Below are positions 55,630-64,000 of a DNA stretch of 64,000 nucleotides, piece after piece (positions within the stretch are counted from its first letter, which is position 1; the number at the start of each line of letters is the position of its first letter). The notes beneath the pieces were generated by a model. It was given only the letters and a program-made list of their open reading frames with translations, was not told the origin of the DNA and did no database searches. This stretch comes from Actinokineospora inagensis DSM 44258 (lineage in GTDB: Bacteria > Actinomycetota > Actinomycetes > Mycobacteriales > Pseudonocardiaceae), in NCBI RefSeq assembly GCF_000482865.1, contig NZ_AXWW01000014.1:62001-126000 (forward strand). The letters are read 5' to 3'. Both the position numbers and the translations under genes were made by a program.

Positions 55630-56333
55630 CCACCGACCCCAGGCTCCCCACGACCCCGGACACGGTCGTCGTGTTCAGCGACCTCAACTGCTCGTTCGCC
55701 CACCTGGGCGTGTACCGCCTGCACAAGGCCCGCCGCGAACTCGGCCTGGACGGCAGGCTGTGGTTCGACCACCGGGCGTTCCCGCTGGAACTGTTCAACC
55801 GGTCGGTCAACGCCCGCACCGGCGTCGACTCGGAGATCGCCGTCCTCGGCGGCATCGAGCCCGAGGCGGGCTGGCGGATGTGGCAGGGCCCGGACTGGAC
55901 GTACCCCGTGACCACGCTGCCCGCCCTGGAAGCCGTCCAAGCCGCCAAAGCCCAGAGCTGGGCCGCGAGCGAAGCCCTCGACCTCGCCCTCCGCGTCGCC
56001 TTCTGGTCCGCGGGCCGCACAATCTCCATGCGCCACGTCATCCTGGACGTCGCCGCCGAGACGGGTGTGGTCGACGTCCCCGCCCTCGCCACAGCCCTCG
56101 ACGACGGCCGCGCCCGCCGACACGTGATGACCCAGTTCGCGGTGGCGTCGGAGGGACGGGTCAACTGCAGCCCCCACGTGTTCCTGTACGACGGGACGAA
56201 TGAGGCGAATCCGGGCGTTACGGCGCACTGGGCGAACGGGGAGTTCGGATCTGGCTTCCCGGTGATCGACTCTGACGATCCCGGGATCTACGAACGCCTC
56301 CTGAAGCACGCGGCGGGGTTGCTGCCTGGTTGA
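55626..56333 (+). CDS. DsbA-family (thioredoxin-fold) protein without CxxC
   Basis: A 235-residue protein of the DsbA/2-hydroxychromene-2-carboxylate isomerase family. The first strand and active-site loop read VVFSDLNCSFAHLG: the first Cys (residue 22) is kept and the CxxC second Cys is missing (CSFA), as in isomerase or glutathione-transferase kappa-like members. The conserved cis-Pro follows a Cys (NCSPHVF). It may bind a thiol cofactor such as mycothiol, but that is a guess. It forms an operon with the MarR gene and has no export signal. Confidence 0.83.
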   Translation: MTTDPRLPTTPDTVVVFSDLNCSFAHLGVYRLHKARRELGLDGRLWFDHRAFPLELFNRSVNARTGVDSEIAVLGGIEPEAGWRMWQGPDWTYPVTTLPALEAVQAAKAQSWAASEALDLALRVAFWSAGRTISMRHVILDVAAETGVVDVPALATALDDGRARRHVMTQFAVASEGRVNCSPHVFLYDGTNEANPGVTAHWANGEFGSGFPVIDSDDPGIYERLLKHAAGLLPG

Positions 56334-56890
56334 GTCATCCACAGTGGACTCGTCCGTCCACGGGATTTCCGCGCACCCCGTGACAGGCCGCCGAGGTTGA
56401 TGGTGCGCCCGCATTCGTGTCGGGTTGCCCGACCGCGTTTCGCGAGCAGGACTCAAGCAACGTGCGTTCAGTGGCATGTCTCCGCTGCTGGTGTTCAGCG
56501 GTGCGCCTCGGCAGGCCGCCGCCTTCTCAAACCCATCTCAGTGGGCCGCACGCCCGGCAGCCGGTTCGCAGGCATGTCTCAGCAGGTCGCGTTCGTGGTT
56601 GTTCACAGCAGAACCGTGAGGCTCTTGACAAGCCGTCGAACTCGACAGGCTCAGAAATGAACCCGGGTGGGCGAGCTCCTGCTTGGGCCGAGACGGCTTG
56701 CGTGTCAAGGGGTGTGACCGCCGGTCACCGCGTTGGCCAGGCGGGACGAACTGGGGCACGAGGCGAGGTGGGGTGGCGGGGGCAGCGGGGAAGCCATCGG
56801 GGGAGCAAGGGGTGGGCCGGGCGGAGCCTTGATCGAGTGCGGGTCCTGGTATTGGATCGGGCGGTCGACGAGTGGATATTGGGTGGCGCG
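56334..56890. other. Intergenic stretch, nothing recognised
   Basis: Between two plus-strand units. A plus-strand frame from about 56417 runs into the ATPase gene, but its upstream part has no protein-like character. One near-palindrome tccacagtgga lies near 56338; a similar one (tccacagtggac) follows the ATPase gene. Confidence 0.4.
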
Positions 56891-57592
56891 ATGGCGGACA
56901 GCCCGTTTGCGGGGGGTGGGCCGCTGGTTGACGTGGGGGGATTCGGGGCGGCGGTCGCGCGGTTTCGGGGGGTTGACCCGGTGGGGCGGGTCGTGTTGGT
57001 GGTGGGGCCCGCGGGGGGTGGGAAGTCGGCGGTGGTGGGGTGGTGTGTGGAGTGGTTGCGGGGCGGTCACGACACGGTGGTGGTCGATCTCAGCGGGTTG
57101 GCGCTCCCGTTGGCGGTGCGGGAGCGGATTGACGCGGTTTGTGTGCGGTTGGCCGAGCTGACGGGGGTGCGGCCAGCCGAGCCGCGGGGGGTGTTCGACG
57201 AGATCGAGGTGGGGTGGCCGGAGGACCGGCTGTTGGTGGTGCTGTTGCCGCCGATCGAGTTGCCCGCGGAGTTGGCGTGGTACGTGGGGGCGGTGCGGGA
57301 GCGGGTGGTGGTGTTCGCCGAGTCCGCGCACCTGGACGGCGGGGCGGCGGTGACGTTGCGGGTGCGGGCGTTGGAGCCGGGCGAGGTGGGGCGGTACGTG
57401 GCGAGCCGCGGGGTGCGGGTGGCGGACGCGGCGGTGGCCGGGATCGAGCGGGTGTATGCCCCGATCGGGTTAACGGTGGGGGTGCTGCGGCGGTTGTTGC
57501 ACGAGGTGTGGGCGCGGCGGGACCGGGACGGCACCGCGATCGGGTTGGACGAGATCGCGGCTGTCCAGCGCAAACGGCTGCTCGAACCATAG
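56891..57592 (+). CDS. Small P-loop ATPase, function unknown
   Basis: A 233-residue protein. Walker A is [15 protein letters not shown] near residue 45, a following strand ends in TVVVDLSG, and [10 protein letters not shown] may take the place of Walker B without the usual acidic pair. The second half resembles the lid part of AAA/STAND ATPases ([19 protein letters not shown] and [19 protein letters not shown]). There is no sensor, repeat or DNA-binding domain. I chose the ATG at 56891; an upstream start in the same frame is possible. The G-rich third positions are stronger than in its neighbours. Context gives no clue. Confidence 0.6.
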   Translation: MADSPFAGGGPLVDVGGFGAAVARFRGVDPVGRVVLVVGPAGGGKSAVVGWCVEWLRGGHDTVVVDLSGLALPLAVRERIDAVCVRLAELTGVRPAEPRGVFDEIEVGWPEDRLLVVLLPPIELPAELAWYVGAVRERVVVFAESAHLDGGAAVTLRVRALEPGEVGRYVASRGVRVADAAVAGIERVYAPIGLTVGVLRRLLHEVWARRDRDGTAIGLDEIAAVQRKRLLEP

Positions 57593-57669
57593 TCCACAGT
57601 GGACAGGGGGTCCGGACCGGCCGGTACGCGGTACCCTGGCGGTCTGGGTACCCACTTCAGGGGGACGCG

Positions 57670-58809
57670 ATGTCTCAGGCGACGGTGCCGAGCACGGGTG
57701 GTAGTCGACTGCCGCTGGCGGTTCTCGCGATCGCGGTCACGTGTTGGTTCCTCGCCGAGGTGGCTCGGGTACCGGGTGTGCACAGCGCTCCCGGGTATCA
57801 CGTTTTCGTCTTGGCGTTGCTCGCCGTCGGGCTCTACGGGAGCACGCGCGGGATAGCGCTGTCCGAACTGCGCGGCAACATCGGCGTCGTCGTGACCGCG
57901 GTGACGGTGGGCGTGTTGGCCAAGACCGCGCTGATCGCCGGGGTGATGTACGCGGTTGACCAGCGGCCGGTGAGCCTGGTGCTCGGGGTCGCGGTCGCCC
58001 AGATCGATCCGCTGTCGGTGACGGCGACGATGAACCGGCGGATGTCGGACCGGGCGAAAACGATCCTGTCCGCGTGGGCGGCGTTCGACGACCCGGTCAC
58101 GGTCTTGTTGACCGTGTACCTGTCCGCGTTCACCCTTGGCACACCGGGCTTGCTGTCGGCCGGTCTGGCGGGCTTCGGCGCGAGCCTGCTCGGCAACGCG
58201 GTCTTCGTGGTGGCGGCCGCAGTGCTGTGGTTGCTGTACGTGCGCTACGCCCGCCCCCGGCTCAACCGGGTGGTGACAGTGCTCTCGGCGCTCGTCGTCG
58301 CGGCCTTCGTCGTCGTCGCCGTCGCGCGGGGCCTGATGCTGGGGGTCGCGATCGCGGGCTTGTTCGTGCGGCCGTTCGCGGGTCACCCGAAGGCGGACTG
58401 GACGGTGGACAAGGCGGTCACCGGGGCGCTGCTGCTCGCCGGTGTCGCGCTCGGTGTCGTGTTGGCCGGATCGGTCGGCCCCGAAACGGTGGGATTGCTG
58501 CTCAAAGGCGTTGTCCTCGGTGTCGCAGCGTACGCGGCGCAGATGCTCGTCGGCTCGTTGATCGCCGCCCGAATGCCCCGCTACGACCGCTGGTGCCTGG
58601 CGTTGAGCCAGCAGAACGGGCTGACCGCGATCGTGCTGGCCCTGCTGCTGGAAACCAGCTTCCCCGGCACCGTGGCCGTCGTCGCCCCCGCGATCGTCAT
58701 GACGAACCTGCTGTTCACCCTGAGCAGGCCCATCCTGGACCGGATGAGCGCCCCGCCTCCCACCATCGTCATCACCCTGACCGACCAGGCGATCGACCGA
58801 GCCGCTTAG
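57670..58809 (+). CDS. Cation/proton antiporter
   Basis: A 379-residue membrane protein with about eleven to twelve hydrophobic segments. [14 protein letters not shown] (about residues 114-127) matches the Asp-Pro motif of NhaP/KefB-type CPA antiporters, and [11 protein letters not shown] supplies the second conserved acidic site. The cytoplasmic end carries no TrkA domain, so it is a minimal Na+/H+ or K+/H+ exchanger. It starts 77 bp after the ATPase gene with a ggggac site. Its stop codon overlaps that of the convergent HExxH gene by 4 nt. Confidence 0.87.
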   Translation: MSQATVPSTGGSRLPLAVLAIAVTCWFLAEVARVPGVHSAPGYHVFVLALLAVGLYGSTRGIALSELRGNIGVVVTAVTVGVLAKTALIAGVMYAVDQRPVSLVLGVAVAQIDPLSVTATMNRRMSDRAKTILSAWAAFDDPVTVLLTVYLSAFTLGTPGLLSAGLAGFGASLLGNAVFVVAAAVLWLLYVRYARPRLNRVVTVLSALVVAAFVVVAVARGLMLGVAIAGLFVRPFAGHPKADWTVDKAVTGALLLAGVALGVVLAGSVGPETVGLLLKGVVLGVAAYAAQMLVGSLIAARMPRYDRWCLALSQQNGLTAIVLALLLETSFPGTVAVVAPAIVMTNLLFTLSRPILDRMSAPPPTIVITLTDQAIDRAA

Positions 58810-59981
58810 GTCCAGCGGCTCAGCCAGGTGCGGTGGTGCTCGGCCAACAACCGCCGGGCGACGCGTTGTTCGTCGGCCGGGACGGGTTCGGCGAGCCAGC
58901 CCAGCACGCGGTCGCCGATGGCGTCGACGAAACGGCTGCCGAGTGGGGTAAGAGCGTCGCTGTCGAGGAGGGTTTGGGTGGCGAGCCAGGTCGCCGCGCG
59001 CCAACGGGCGAACTCGCGGTGCGCGCGGGGGCTGACGGCGACTCGACGGCGGTCACGCCAGAACGAGGCGATGGCCAGATGCGCGTAAGCGCCGTGCAGG
59101 AGTCCTGCGATGGGGCGGGGGTCGGTGCGCCAGGGCGCGTAGTAGCGCGTGTCGTCGTCGGTGTCGAACAAGGGGAAGAGGTCCATCAGGACGGTCAGCT
59201 TGGCGTGGTGCAGTTCGTGCGCGAGCGTGACGGCCATAGATTCGGCGTCGGTGCCAAGAGACAGGAACACGCACCCGAGCGCGTCTCCAACGGTCGCGCT
59301 TGTCTCCCCCACGTCAGACGGCGCCAGCGGGGTAAGAGCGCTGACCATCACGGCGAGTTCTTCAGCCAGGACAGGGTGATCTGTCGTCAGCAGCTCCCAC
59401 GCCTGGGCTACTCGTTCGGCCCACGCTGCTGTGTCCACGAAACGCGCCAGGCCGAGTCCGTCGGGCAGCAGTCCGGCAGGCCAACCACCGAACGTCCAGC
59501 GCAGTCCTGGGGCTGGGGCGAGCATCGGGAACGGCTGCCAGAAAAGGTGATCCGTACGCACCCGCCCTCGGACCGGCCCGACCAAGGTGCCCAACGTCGG
59601 TAAGACCGATGAGACGAGCCCCGGGAACTTCAGGTCGACAGCGACATCAGCACGAACAGCCGCGGCGGCCGCCACGTGCGCGAGCCCCGCCCCACCAACA
59701 GGTTCTCCGCGTTCATGGCGTAAGAGGGCCGCAGTCACCCACAGGCCCACCATCGGATCGTCCAACACACGGTTGACCGCGACAGGGTGGTGCTGCCGCA
59801 GCTCACCCAAAACCGAGTAGGGCTCTGACGCGTCCGGGTCAGCCGCAGCGAGCAACCGGATGAAGGCGACCGTTCGGCTTCTCCGTGCTGACACGAGTAA
59901 CCGCGCGGCTTCGGCCCCACCGCCGCCGGTGGCGAGAGCGTCGAACAGGTCGAGCGACATGGTGTGCTGCGCGACGGTCAT
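58806..59981 (-). CDS. HExxH-motif protein of an FxSxx locus
   Basis: A 391-residue protein with the zinc-protease-like motif HELHH (His255 to His259) in [12 protein letters not shown]. This family is found next to radical SAM peptide-modifying enzymes in actinobacteria; whether it cleaves peptides or binds metal in another role is not settled. The N-terminal 240 residues are helical and without known motif. The ATG at 59981 overlaps the stop of fxsB by 4 nt (ATGA), so the two are translated together. It most likely acts on the modified precursor peptide, for example as its protease. Confidence 0.85.
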   Translation of the reverse strand: MTVAQHTMSLDLFDALATGGGGAEAARLLVSARRSRTVAFIRLLAAADPDASEPYSVLGELRQHHPVAVNRVLDDPMVGLWVTAALLRHERGEPVGGAGLAHVAAAAAVRADVAVDLKFPGLVSSVLPTLGTLVGPVRGRVRTDHLFWQPFPMLAPAPGLRWTFGGWPAGLLPDGLGLARFVDTAAWAERVAQAWELLTTDHPVLAEELAVMVSALTPLAPSDVGETSATVGDALGCVFLSLGTDAESMAVTLAHELHHAKLTVLMDLFPLFDTDDDTRYYAPWRTDPRPIAGLLHGAYAHLAIASFWRDRRRVAVSPRAHREFARWRAATWLATQTLLDSDALTPLGSRFVDAIGDRVLGWLAEPVPADEQRVARRLLAEHHRTWLSRWT

Positions 59982-61084
59982 CGCAGTGCCGCGAGGTCGT
60001 GGGCGAGCCGCGCCCGTACATGACTGGTCAACCGGTACAGATCGGCGCAGTACACCGAGGGGTGCGCAAACCCTTGCCCCGCACGGTAGCGGTGCGCGGG
60101 ATGCCCACCTCCACAAGCCTCTAGCACCGGGCAAGCCACACACAACGGCGACAGCACCTGCTCCGGTAGCACTACCGCGTCAAACGGGTCAGTAGCGACG
60201 TTGAGCCCGGTGTCCACGGCCGAAGGATCAACAGCCGCCACGATGTCCGACAACTCGATGGCGCCGTCCGTGCCCACCACCACCGGCGGCGACGTGAGCG
60301 GCCCCAGCCCCTCAACCCCAGAGGCCCCACCGAGCCACAGCGTGACCATCTCGCTGAACTGGCGGACCGACGTGGTCGGCGCGCCGGAGCCGTACCACTC
60401 GTCGAACACCGGTATCAACCAATCCGCGTAGGGCGTGGACGAATCCGGGCGGCGGCCCGGCGGGGGCTGCGACCAGGTGCCGTGCGGCAGCAGGAAGTCG
60501 ACCTCCGGCGGCCCGAACCGGAGCAATTCGCGATACGTGGCCAGCGGGTCGGCGGCCAGGTCGACCACGCAGAGCAGCCCGGCGAAGATGTGCCGGAAAT
60601 CCGGCCCGGCCAGTTTTCGCACCGCCGCCGCGACCGCGTCGTGACTACCGGCGCCGTTGTGCCGTTTCCGATGTCTATCGTGTCCAGCTTTTGTCCCGTC
60701 GAGGCTCACGCCCACCCGGACATTCAGCTCGGCGAACAAGCGAAGGAATCGTTCGTCCAACCGCACGCCATTGGTCTGCACGGTGAATCCGACCGCGGCG
60801 GGCACCACGGCGCGGGCGGCGCGCACCAGCGCCTCGATCCTGGCCGGTCCGGCCAGCAGCGGCTCACCGCCGTGCAGCACCACCTCGACCCGCTCGATCC
60901 CGTGCGCCACCACGTGTTCGGCGATGCGCGCGACCAGGTCCGCCGCGGTCCGCTCGGACATCAGCGCAGGCCGCGAGCGCCACCGCCGGTCGGCCATCTC
61001 GTAGACGTAGCAGTAGTCGCAGGCCAGGTCGCAGCGACCGTGCACCTTCACCACGAACTGGCGGAACGGCGGCGCTGACCGCAT
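59978..61084 (-). CDS. fxsB: Radical SAM/SPASM maturase FxsB
   Basis: A 368-residue radical SAM enzyme. The cluster motif is Cys18-Asp-Leu-Ala-Cys22-Asp-Tyr-Cys25 followed by YVYEM, and LHGGEPLL and SLDGTKAGHDRHRKRHNG are conserved radical SAM strands. The C-terminal SPASM-like region has CVACPVLEACGGGHPAHRY and a final Cys in VYCADLYR. FxsB enzymes modify short precursor peptides that end in FxSxx. I chose the ATG at 61084 because a strong gggggaggga lies right before it; the upstream ATG at 61126 has none. It is divergent from the precursor gene, with 203 bp between. Confidence 0.93.
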   Translation of the reverse strand: MRSAPPFRQFVVKVHGRCDLACDYCYVYEMADRRWRSRPALMSERTAADLVARIAEHVVAHGIERVEVVLHGGEPLLAGPARIEALVRAARAVVPAAVGFTVQTNGVRLDERFLRLFAELNVRVGVSLDGTKAGHDRHRKRHNGAGSHDAVAAAVRKLAGPDFRHIFAGLLCVVDLAADPLATYRELLRFGPPEVDFLLPHGTWSQPPPGRRPDSSTPYADWLIPVFDEWYGSGAPTTSVRQFSEMVTLWLGGASGVEGLGPLTSPPVVVGTDGAIELSDIVAAVDPSAVDTGLNVATDPFDAVVLPEQVLSPLCVACPVLEACGGGHPAHRYRAGQGFAHPSVYCADLYRLTSHVRARLAHDLAALR

Positions 61085-61287
61085 GTCCCTCCCCCGCGCT
61101 GGACCGTTTGTCGTTTCGCGTTCCATGTAACACGGGTATGGCGATGTGGTGTGTCCGCTGATCGGTGTATCTTCGCCTTACGCGTCCGCCGAAGAAGGGG
61201 CTCCGCCGGTCGCGGGACCGATAGGGTCCGGTAAGTCGTTCCGGGAAGCGGCCGGCCGGGCGGGCGAGCGGGTTCGAAGGGGGCGCG

Positions 61288-61530
61288 ATGGAGGGCACCG
61301 GGTCGGCGCCGCCGATCACCGAATCGGGGCTGGTGCGTTCGCGGCTGCTGGACGTTTCCGATATCGATTTCGACCGGCTGGCCGCGCTGCCGGACTGCGT
61401 GCTGCGCGACTCGCTGGCCAGGGTGCTCGGCCAGCTCGCCGCCGTGCCGGACCGCTACCAGGCGCACCAGAGCTCGCTGTCCGGGCAGTCGGAGCCGGTG
61501 CAGGCCAGACCGGTGCGGCCGTTCGAGTGA
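61288..61530 (+). CDS. fxsA: Variant FxsA-like precursor peptide
   Basis: An 80-residue protein with the leader pattern of FxSxx-COOH precursors (LLDVSDIDFDRLAALPDCVL, residues 20-39, and SLARVLGQL). Typical members end in Phe-x-Ser-x-x. Here the aligned site reads His60-Gln-Ser-Ser-Leu64, with Phe replaced by His, and 16 more residues (SGQSEPVQARPVRPFE) follow. The gene has a gaaggggg site and sits divergently from fxsB, as expected for the substrate. Either a new core with a longer tail or a decayed precursor is possible. Confidence 0.78.
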   Translation: MEGTGSAPPITESGLVRSRLLDVSDIDFDRLAALPDCVLRDSLARVLGQLAAVPDRYQAHQSSLSGQSEPVQARPVRPFE

Positions 61531-61707
61531 AGTTCACCCCGGTGGCGGCCGACGGGTGCCGGGCGCGGTGATCCTCGGTGGTACCGCCGCTGGTGCTGGT
61601 TCCAGTGCGGTGCCGCGCACGCGAGCGGTACGGTCGGGCAACTCGGATGACCAGGTAGGGCTGTCGCGGGTCGGTAAAGACCACGCAGGGGTGCGGATAG
61701 GAGCGCG

Positions 61708-64000
61708 ATGAGTCGGCCGACGAGCGGACAGGCCGTCGTGACCGTTTTCGTGTCCGTTGTGGACAACGCGGGCCGGGTCGACGCGGCGGCGAACCTGTGC
61801 GGTGTGCTGGCCGGGGCGGGCCGCCGGGTGCTGGTGCTGGACTGGTCGGCCGAGCTGACGTCGGTGCGCGACTACCTGCGCGTCTTCCACACCGGCACGC
61901 GGGCCTGCCCGGACCGGGTGTGGGCGGCCGCGCAGGGGCTGACCGGCGGCGCGGGTGGGCGGCTGCGCGACCACCGGGAGCTGGCCGGGCACGTGGTCCC
62001 CAGCCTGCCCGGGTCGGTCGACGTGCTCTCGGTCGCCGACGGCCTGCCGCACCTGCGGTACGCCGCGCTGGACGAGCACGCCCTGGGCGACCTGCGGGCC
62101 GCGTTGATCGACTCCGGGTACGACGACGTGCTCGTGTCGTTGCCGTCGCGGCGGGACAGCGGGGTGCTGCGGGCCGCGAGCGTGCTGGGCGACACGGTGG
62201 TGGTGTGCTTCGAGCCGGTGATCCCGACGCTGGGCGCGGCCGTGGACACCGTGGAGGGGGTGCGCCGGAGCGCGCCGCTGCGGGTGGACGTCGTGGTGGC
62301 GGCGACCCGGTTCCGGTTGGACGACGCGGAGCACCGGGTCAACGCGCTGCGCACCGCCATCCGGCAGGCGATCGGGCCGGTGCTGCCGCAGCGGGCCCGG
62401 CTGGCCGACCCGTTCGTCGAGCTGCCCGAGCCCAGTTACCTGACCGCGGCGCCGCTGCTGTCCGTGGTCGCCGAGGAGGCGGGTTCGGACCGGTTGTGGA
62501 CGCAGTACGTGCGGCTGGCGACGCTGGTCGACGCGGACCGGGGGGTGCAGCCGCGGCGGGTGGACGAGCGGGCGCGCGGGCGGTACCGGCGGGTGGCCGG
62601 GATCGACGTGGACGAGCAGCGGGTCGTGGTGGCCGCCGAGCGCCCGCTGCGGCCGTGGGCGGACTGGGTGGCGGCGCAGTTGGCCGAGGTGAACGTGGCG
62701 GTAAGGGCGCCGGGCGACAACACCGATGGGCTGCCGCTGGTGCGGATCGCCGAGCGGGACGCGGAGCCGGACGGCCGCGCGGACGTCACGCTGCACCCGA
62801 TCACGGTGCCCGGTGGCCGTATCAGCGACTCGATGCTCAAGACCGTGCGGGAACGGGTGGAGGACACCCGGGAGCGCTTGTTCTCCCGTTTGGGCTACCC
62901 GACGCCCCCGCTGCCCACGGAGTTCGCGCCGAGGGTGCCGGGACTGCCATCGCCGGTGTTCGGGCTACCGGCTCTGAGCACCCGTTTCCGCCACCGTGAA
63001 TCCGAGCTCGACAAGCTCCGCGACGCGTTTACCCCGACCGCGGGGGTGAACACGGTGGCGTTGACGGGTCAGCATGGAGCGGGCAAGTCCGAGTTGGCGT
63101 TGGCCTACGCGCACAAGTACGCGTTCGCGTACGACGTCGTGTACTGGCTGCCCTCGCATGAAGACCAGGCCATCTTGGTGCAGCTCGCGGAGTTGGCCGG
63201 GAAGCTGCGCGCGGAACCCGAGCAGTACGGCAGCAAGGCCGCGCTCGACAAGCTCGCCACCACGCCCGAGCTGCGGTTCCTGCTGGTCTACGACGGCGCC
63301 CCGGACATCGCGGCGGTCGCCGACCTGCTGCCCAAGGGCGGGCGCGGTGACGTCATCGTCACGACCGACACGGTCGGACCGGACTTCGGGGGCACCGTCC
63401 TGGCGGTCGCGGGCCTGGGTGTCAAGCACAGCGCCGAGTTGGTGTGCGCCGGGGTGGCGGGTCTGAGCCGGTCCACCGCCGAGGAGATCGCCGCCGAGCT
63501 GGGTCGCTGGCCGCTGGCGCTGAACCTGGCCGCCTGCTGGTTGACCGAGCGGGTGCGGGTGCTGACCAGCGGCGTTGACGGCACATACCCGGACATCTAC
63601 GAGGCCGCCGAGGTCGCCGCCCGGGACCTGCTGGCCCGGCTGCGCGCGGACCCGACCGGGCAGAGCGGCATCCACCGGATGGCCCGGCTGACCCTGGCCA
63701 CCGTGCGGGCGGGCGCGGACGAGCGGCGGCTGGGCGCGGTGGCGGCGTTGATCGCCGAGTTCGGCGCGTTCCTCTCGCCGCTGGGTGCCGCGCTGGAGCT
63801 GGTGCGGTCGCCGGGGTGGCGCGCCGAGCTGGTCGGTGAGGGCGGCGACGAGCTGCTGGTGTACCCGCCGCTGGTCGACCAGGCGCTGTGGCTGGGTGAG
63901 CGGTACGGGCTGTTCGAGGTCGACTGGGGTCGGTCCCGGGTCCGGGTCGGCGACGTGCTGCGGTCCACCATCGGGGAGCTGATCGACCCGGCGAGCCGGT
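61708..64000 (+). CDS. fxsT: FxsT-like NB-ARC/TPR protein, truncated by the window end
   Basis: At least 764 codons, open to the window edge. The N-terminal 260 residues resemble the ParA/MinD-like part of FxSxx-system TPR proteins (RRVLVLDWSAELTSVRDYL), but the P-loop region reads SVVDNAGRVDAAANL, without the GK(S/T) box. A middle domain (about 300-410) has a TIR-like or SEFIR-like alternation that I cannot settle. From about 430 an NB-ARC ATPase follows: TRFRHRESELDKLRDAF, Walker A ALTGQHGAGKSELALAY and FLLVYDGAPD. TPR repeats are expected beyond the edge. It lies 177 bp after the fxsA-like gene in the same direction. Confidence 0.87.
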   Translation, partial: MSRPTSGQAVVTVFVSVVDNAGRVDAAANLCGVLAGAGRRVLVLDWSAELTSVRDYLRVFHTGTRACPDRVWAAAQGLTGGAGGRLRDHRELAGHVVPSLPGSVDVLSVADGLPHLRYAALDEHALGDLRAALIDSGYDDVLVSLPSRRDSGVLRAASVLGDTVVVCFEPVIPTLGAAVDTVEGVRRSAPLRVDVVVAATRFRLDDAEHRVNALRTAIRQAIGPVLPQRARLADPFVELPEPSYLTAAPLLSVVAEEAGSDRLWTQYVRLATLVDADRGVQPRRVDERARGRYRRVAGIDVDEQRVVVAAERPLRPWADWVAAQLAEVNVAVRAPGDNTDGLPLVRIAERDAEPDGRADVTLHPITVPGGRISDSMLKTVRERVEDTRERLFSRLGYPTPPLPTEFAPRVPGLPSPVFGLPALSTRFRHRESELDKLRDAFTPTAGVNTVALTGQHGAGKSELALAYAHKYAFAYDVVYWLPSHEDQAILVQLAELAGKLRAEPEQYGSKAALDKLATTPELRFLLVYDGAPDIAAVADLLPKGGRGDVIVTTDTVGPDFGGTVLAVAGLGVKHSAELVCAGVAGLSRSTAEEIAAELGRWPLALNLAACWLTERVRVLTSGVDGTYPDIYEAAEVAARDLLARLRADPTGQSGIHRMARLTLATVRAGADERRLGAVAALIAEFGAFLSPLGAALELVRSPGWRAELVGEGGDELLVYPPLVDQALWLGERYGLFEVDWGRSRVRVGDVLRSTIGELIDPASR

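Overview
The window is high-GC DNA (about 70 percent), with GTG as well as ATG starts and many 4-nt start/stop overlaps. It also carries an FxSxx-COOH locus, NB-ARC/STAND ATPases and a SigJ-type sigma factor. This points to a filamentous actinomycete, most likely Pseudonocardiales (Saccharothrix, Actinosynnema or Lentzea type). The family guess is inference from gene content. No rRNA, tRNA, CRISPR array or intact transposase was seen.

Region 1 (1838-16332, + strand) is a tightly coupled 14-gene biosynthetic operon. One half makes and extends an acyl chain on a carrier protein: ACP, FAD oxidase, MFS exporter, AMP ligase, fused aminodeoxychorismate synthase, ketoreductase, ketosynthase, and an unusual ketosynthase-like/hotdog fusion. 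The other half is an N-type methyltransferase, NAD-dependent SDR, DegT aminotransferase, Nudix hydrolase and IMPase-like phosphatase. That set has the same logic as the puromycin aminonucleoside genes (pur5/10/4/7/3). A stand-alone condensation-domain protein closes the operon and could join the two halves by an amide bond. I read it as an uncharacterised aryl/acyl-aminonucleoside (or amino sugar) cluster.

Region 2 (16333-31302) starts with a gene-poor stretch holding a 25-bp inverted-repeat element and an array of about 15 degenerate 47-bp repeats. It continues with an ABC exporter plus two-component pair, and a GT-B-like protein whose reading frame contains a perfect 8-bp x 10.5 tandem repeat (a possible on/off switch). 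Next are a STAND ATPase, a secreted beta-propeller, an MFS gene with inverted decayed copies of itself upstream, a DUF1684 protein and a WD40-like protein.

Region 3 (31399-44593) is regulatory: a MASE1 histidine kinase, an SPFH protein with a class III cyclase-like/GUN4-like fusion, an MFS transporter, an F420/FMN split-barrel enzyme, a SigJ-type sigma factor fused to a truncated tyrosine-recombinase-like domain with its YCII partner, and a large hybrid histidine kinase.

Region 4 (44920-53357, - strand) is a seven-gene coupled operon. Its first four genes match the azomycin (2-nitroimidazole) pathway RohP, RohQ, RohR and RohS. It goes on with a Rieske protein, a PRMT-like methyltransferase and a 1242-residue MnxG-like multicopper oxidase.

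Region 5 (54099-58809) holds divergent rhodanese/YceI and MarR/DsbA-like operons around a clear palindromic operator, then a small P-loop ATPase and a cation/proton antiporter. Region 6 (58806-64000) is an FxSxx-COOH RiPP-like locus (HExxH protein, radical SAM FxsB, variant FxsA precursor, start of FxsT) that runs off the window.
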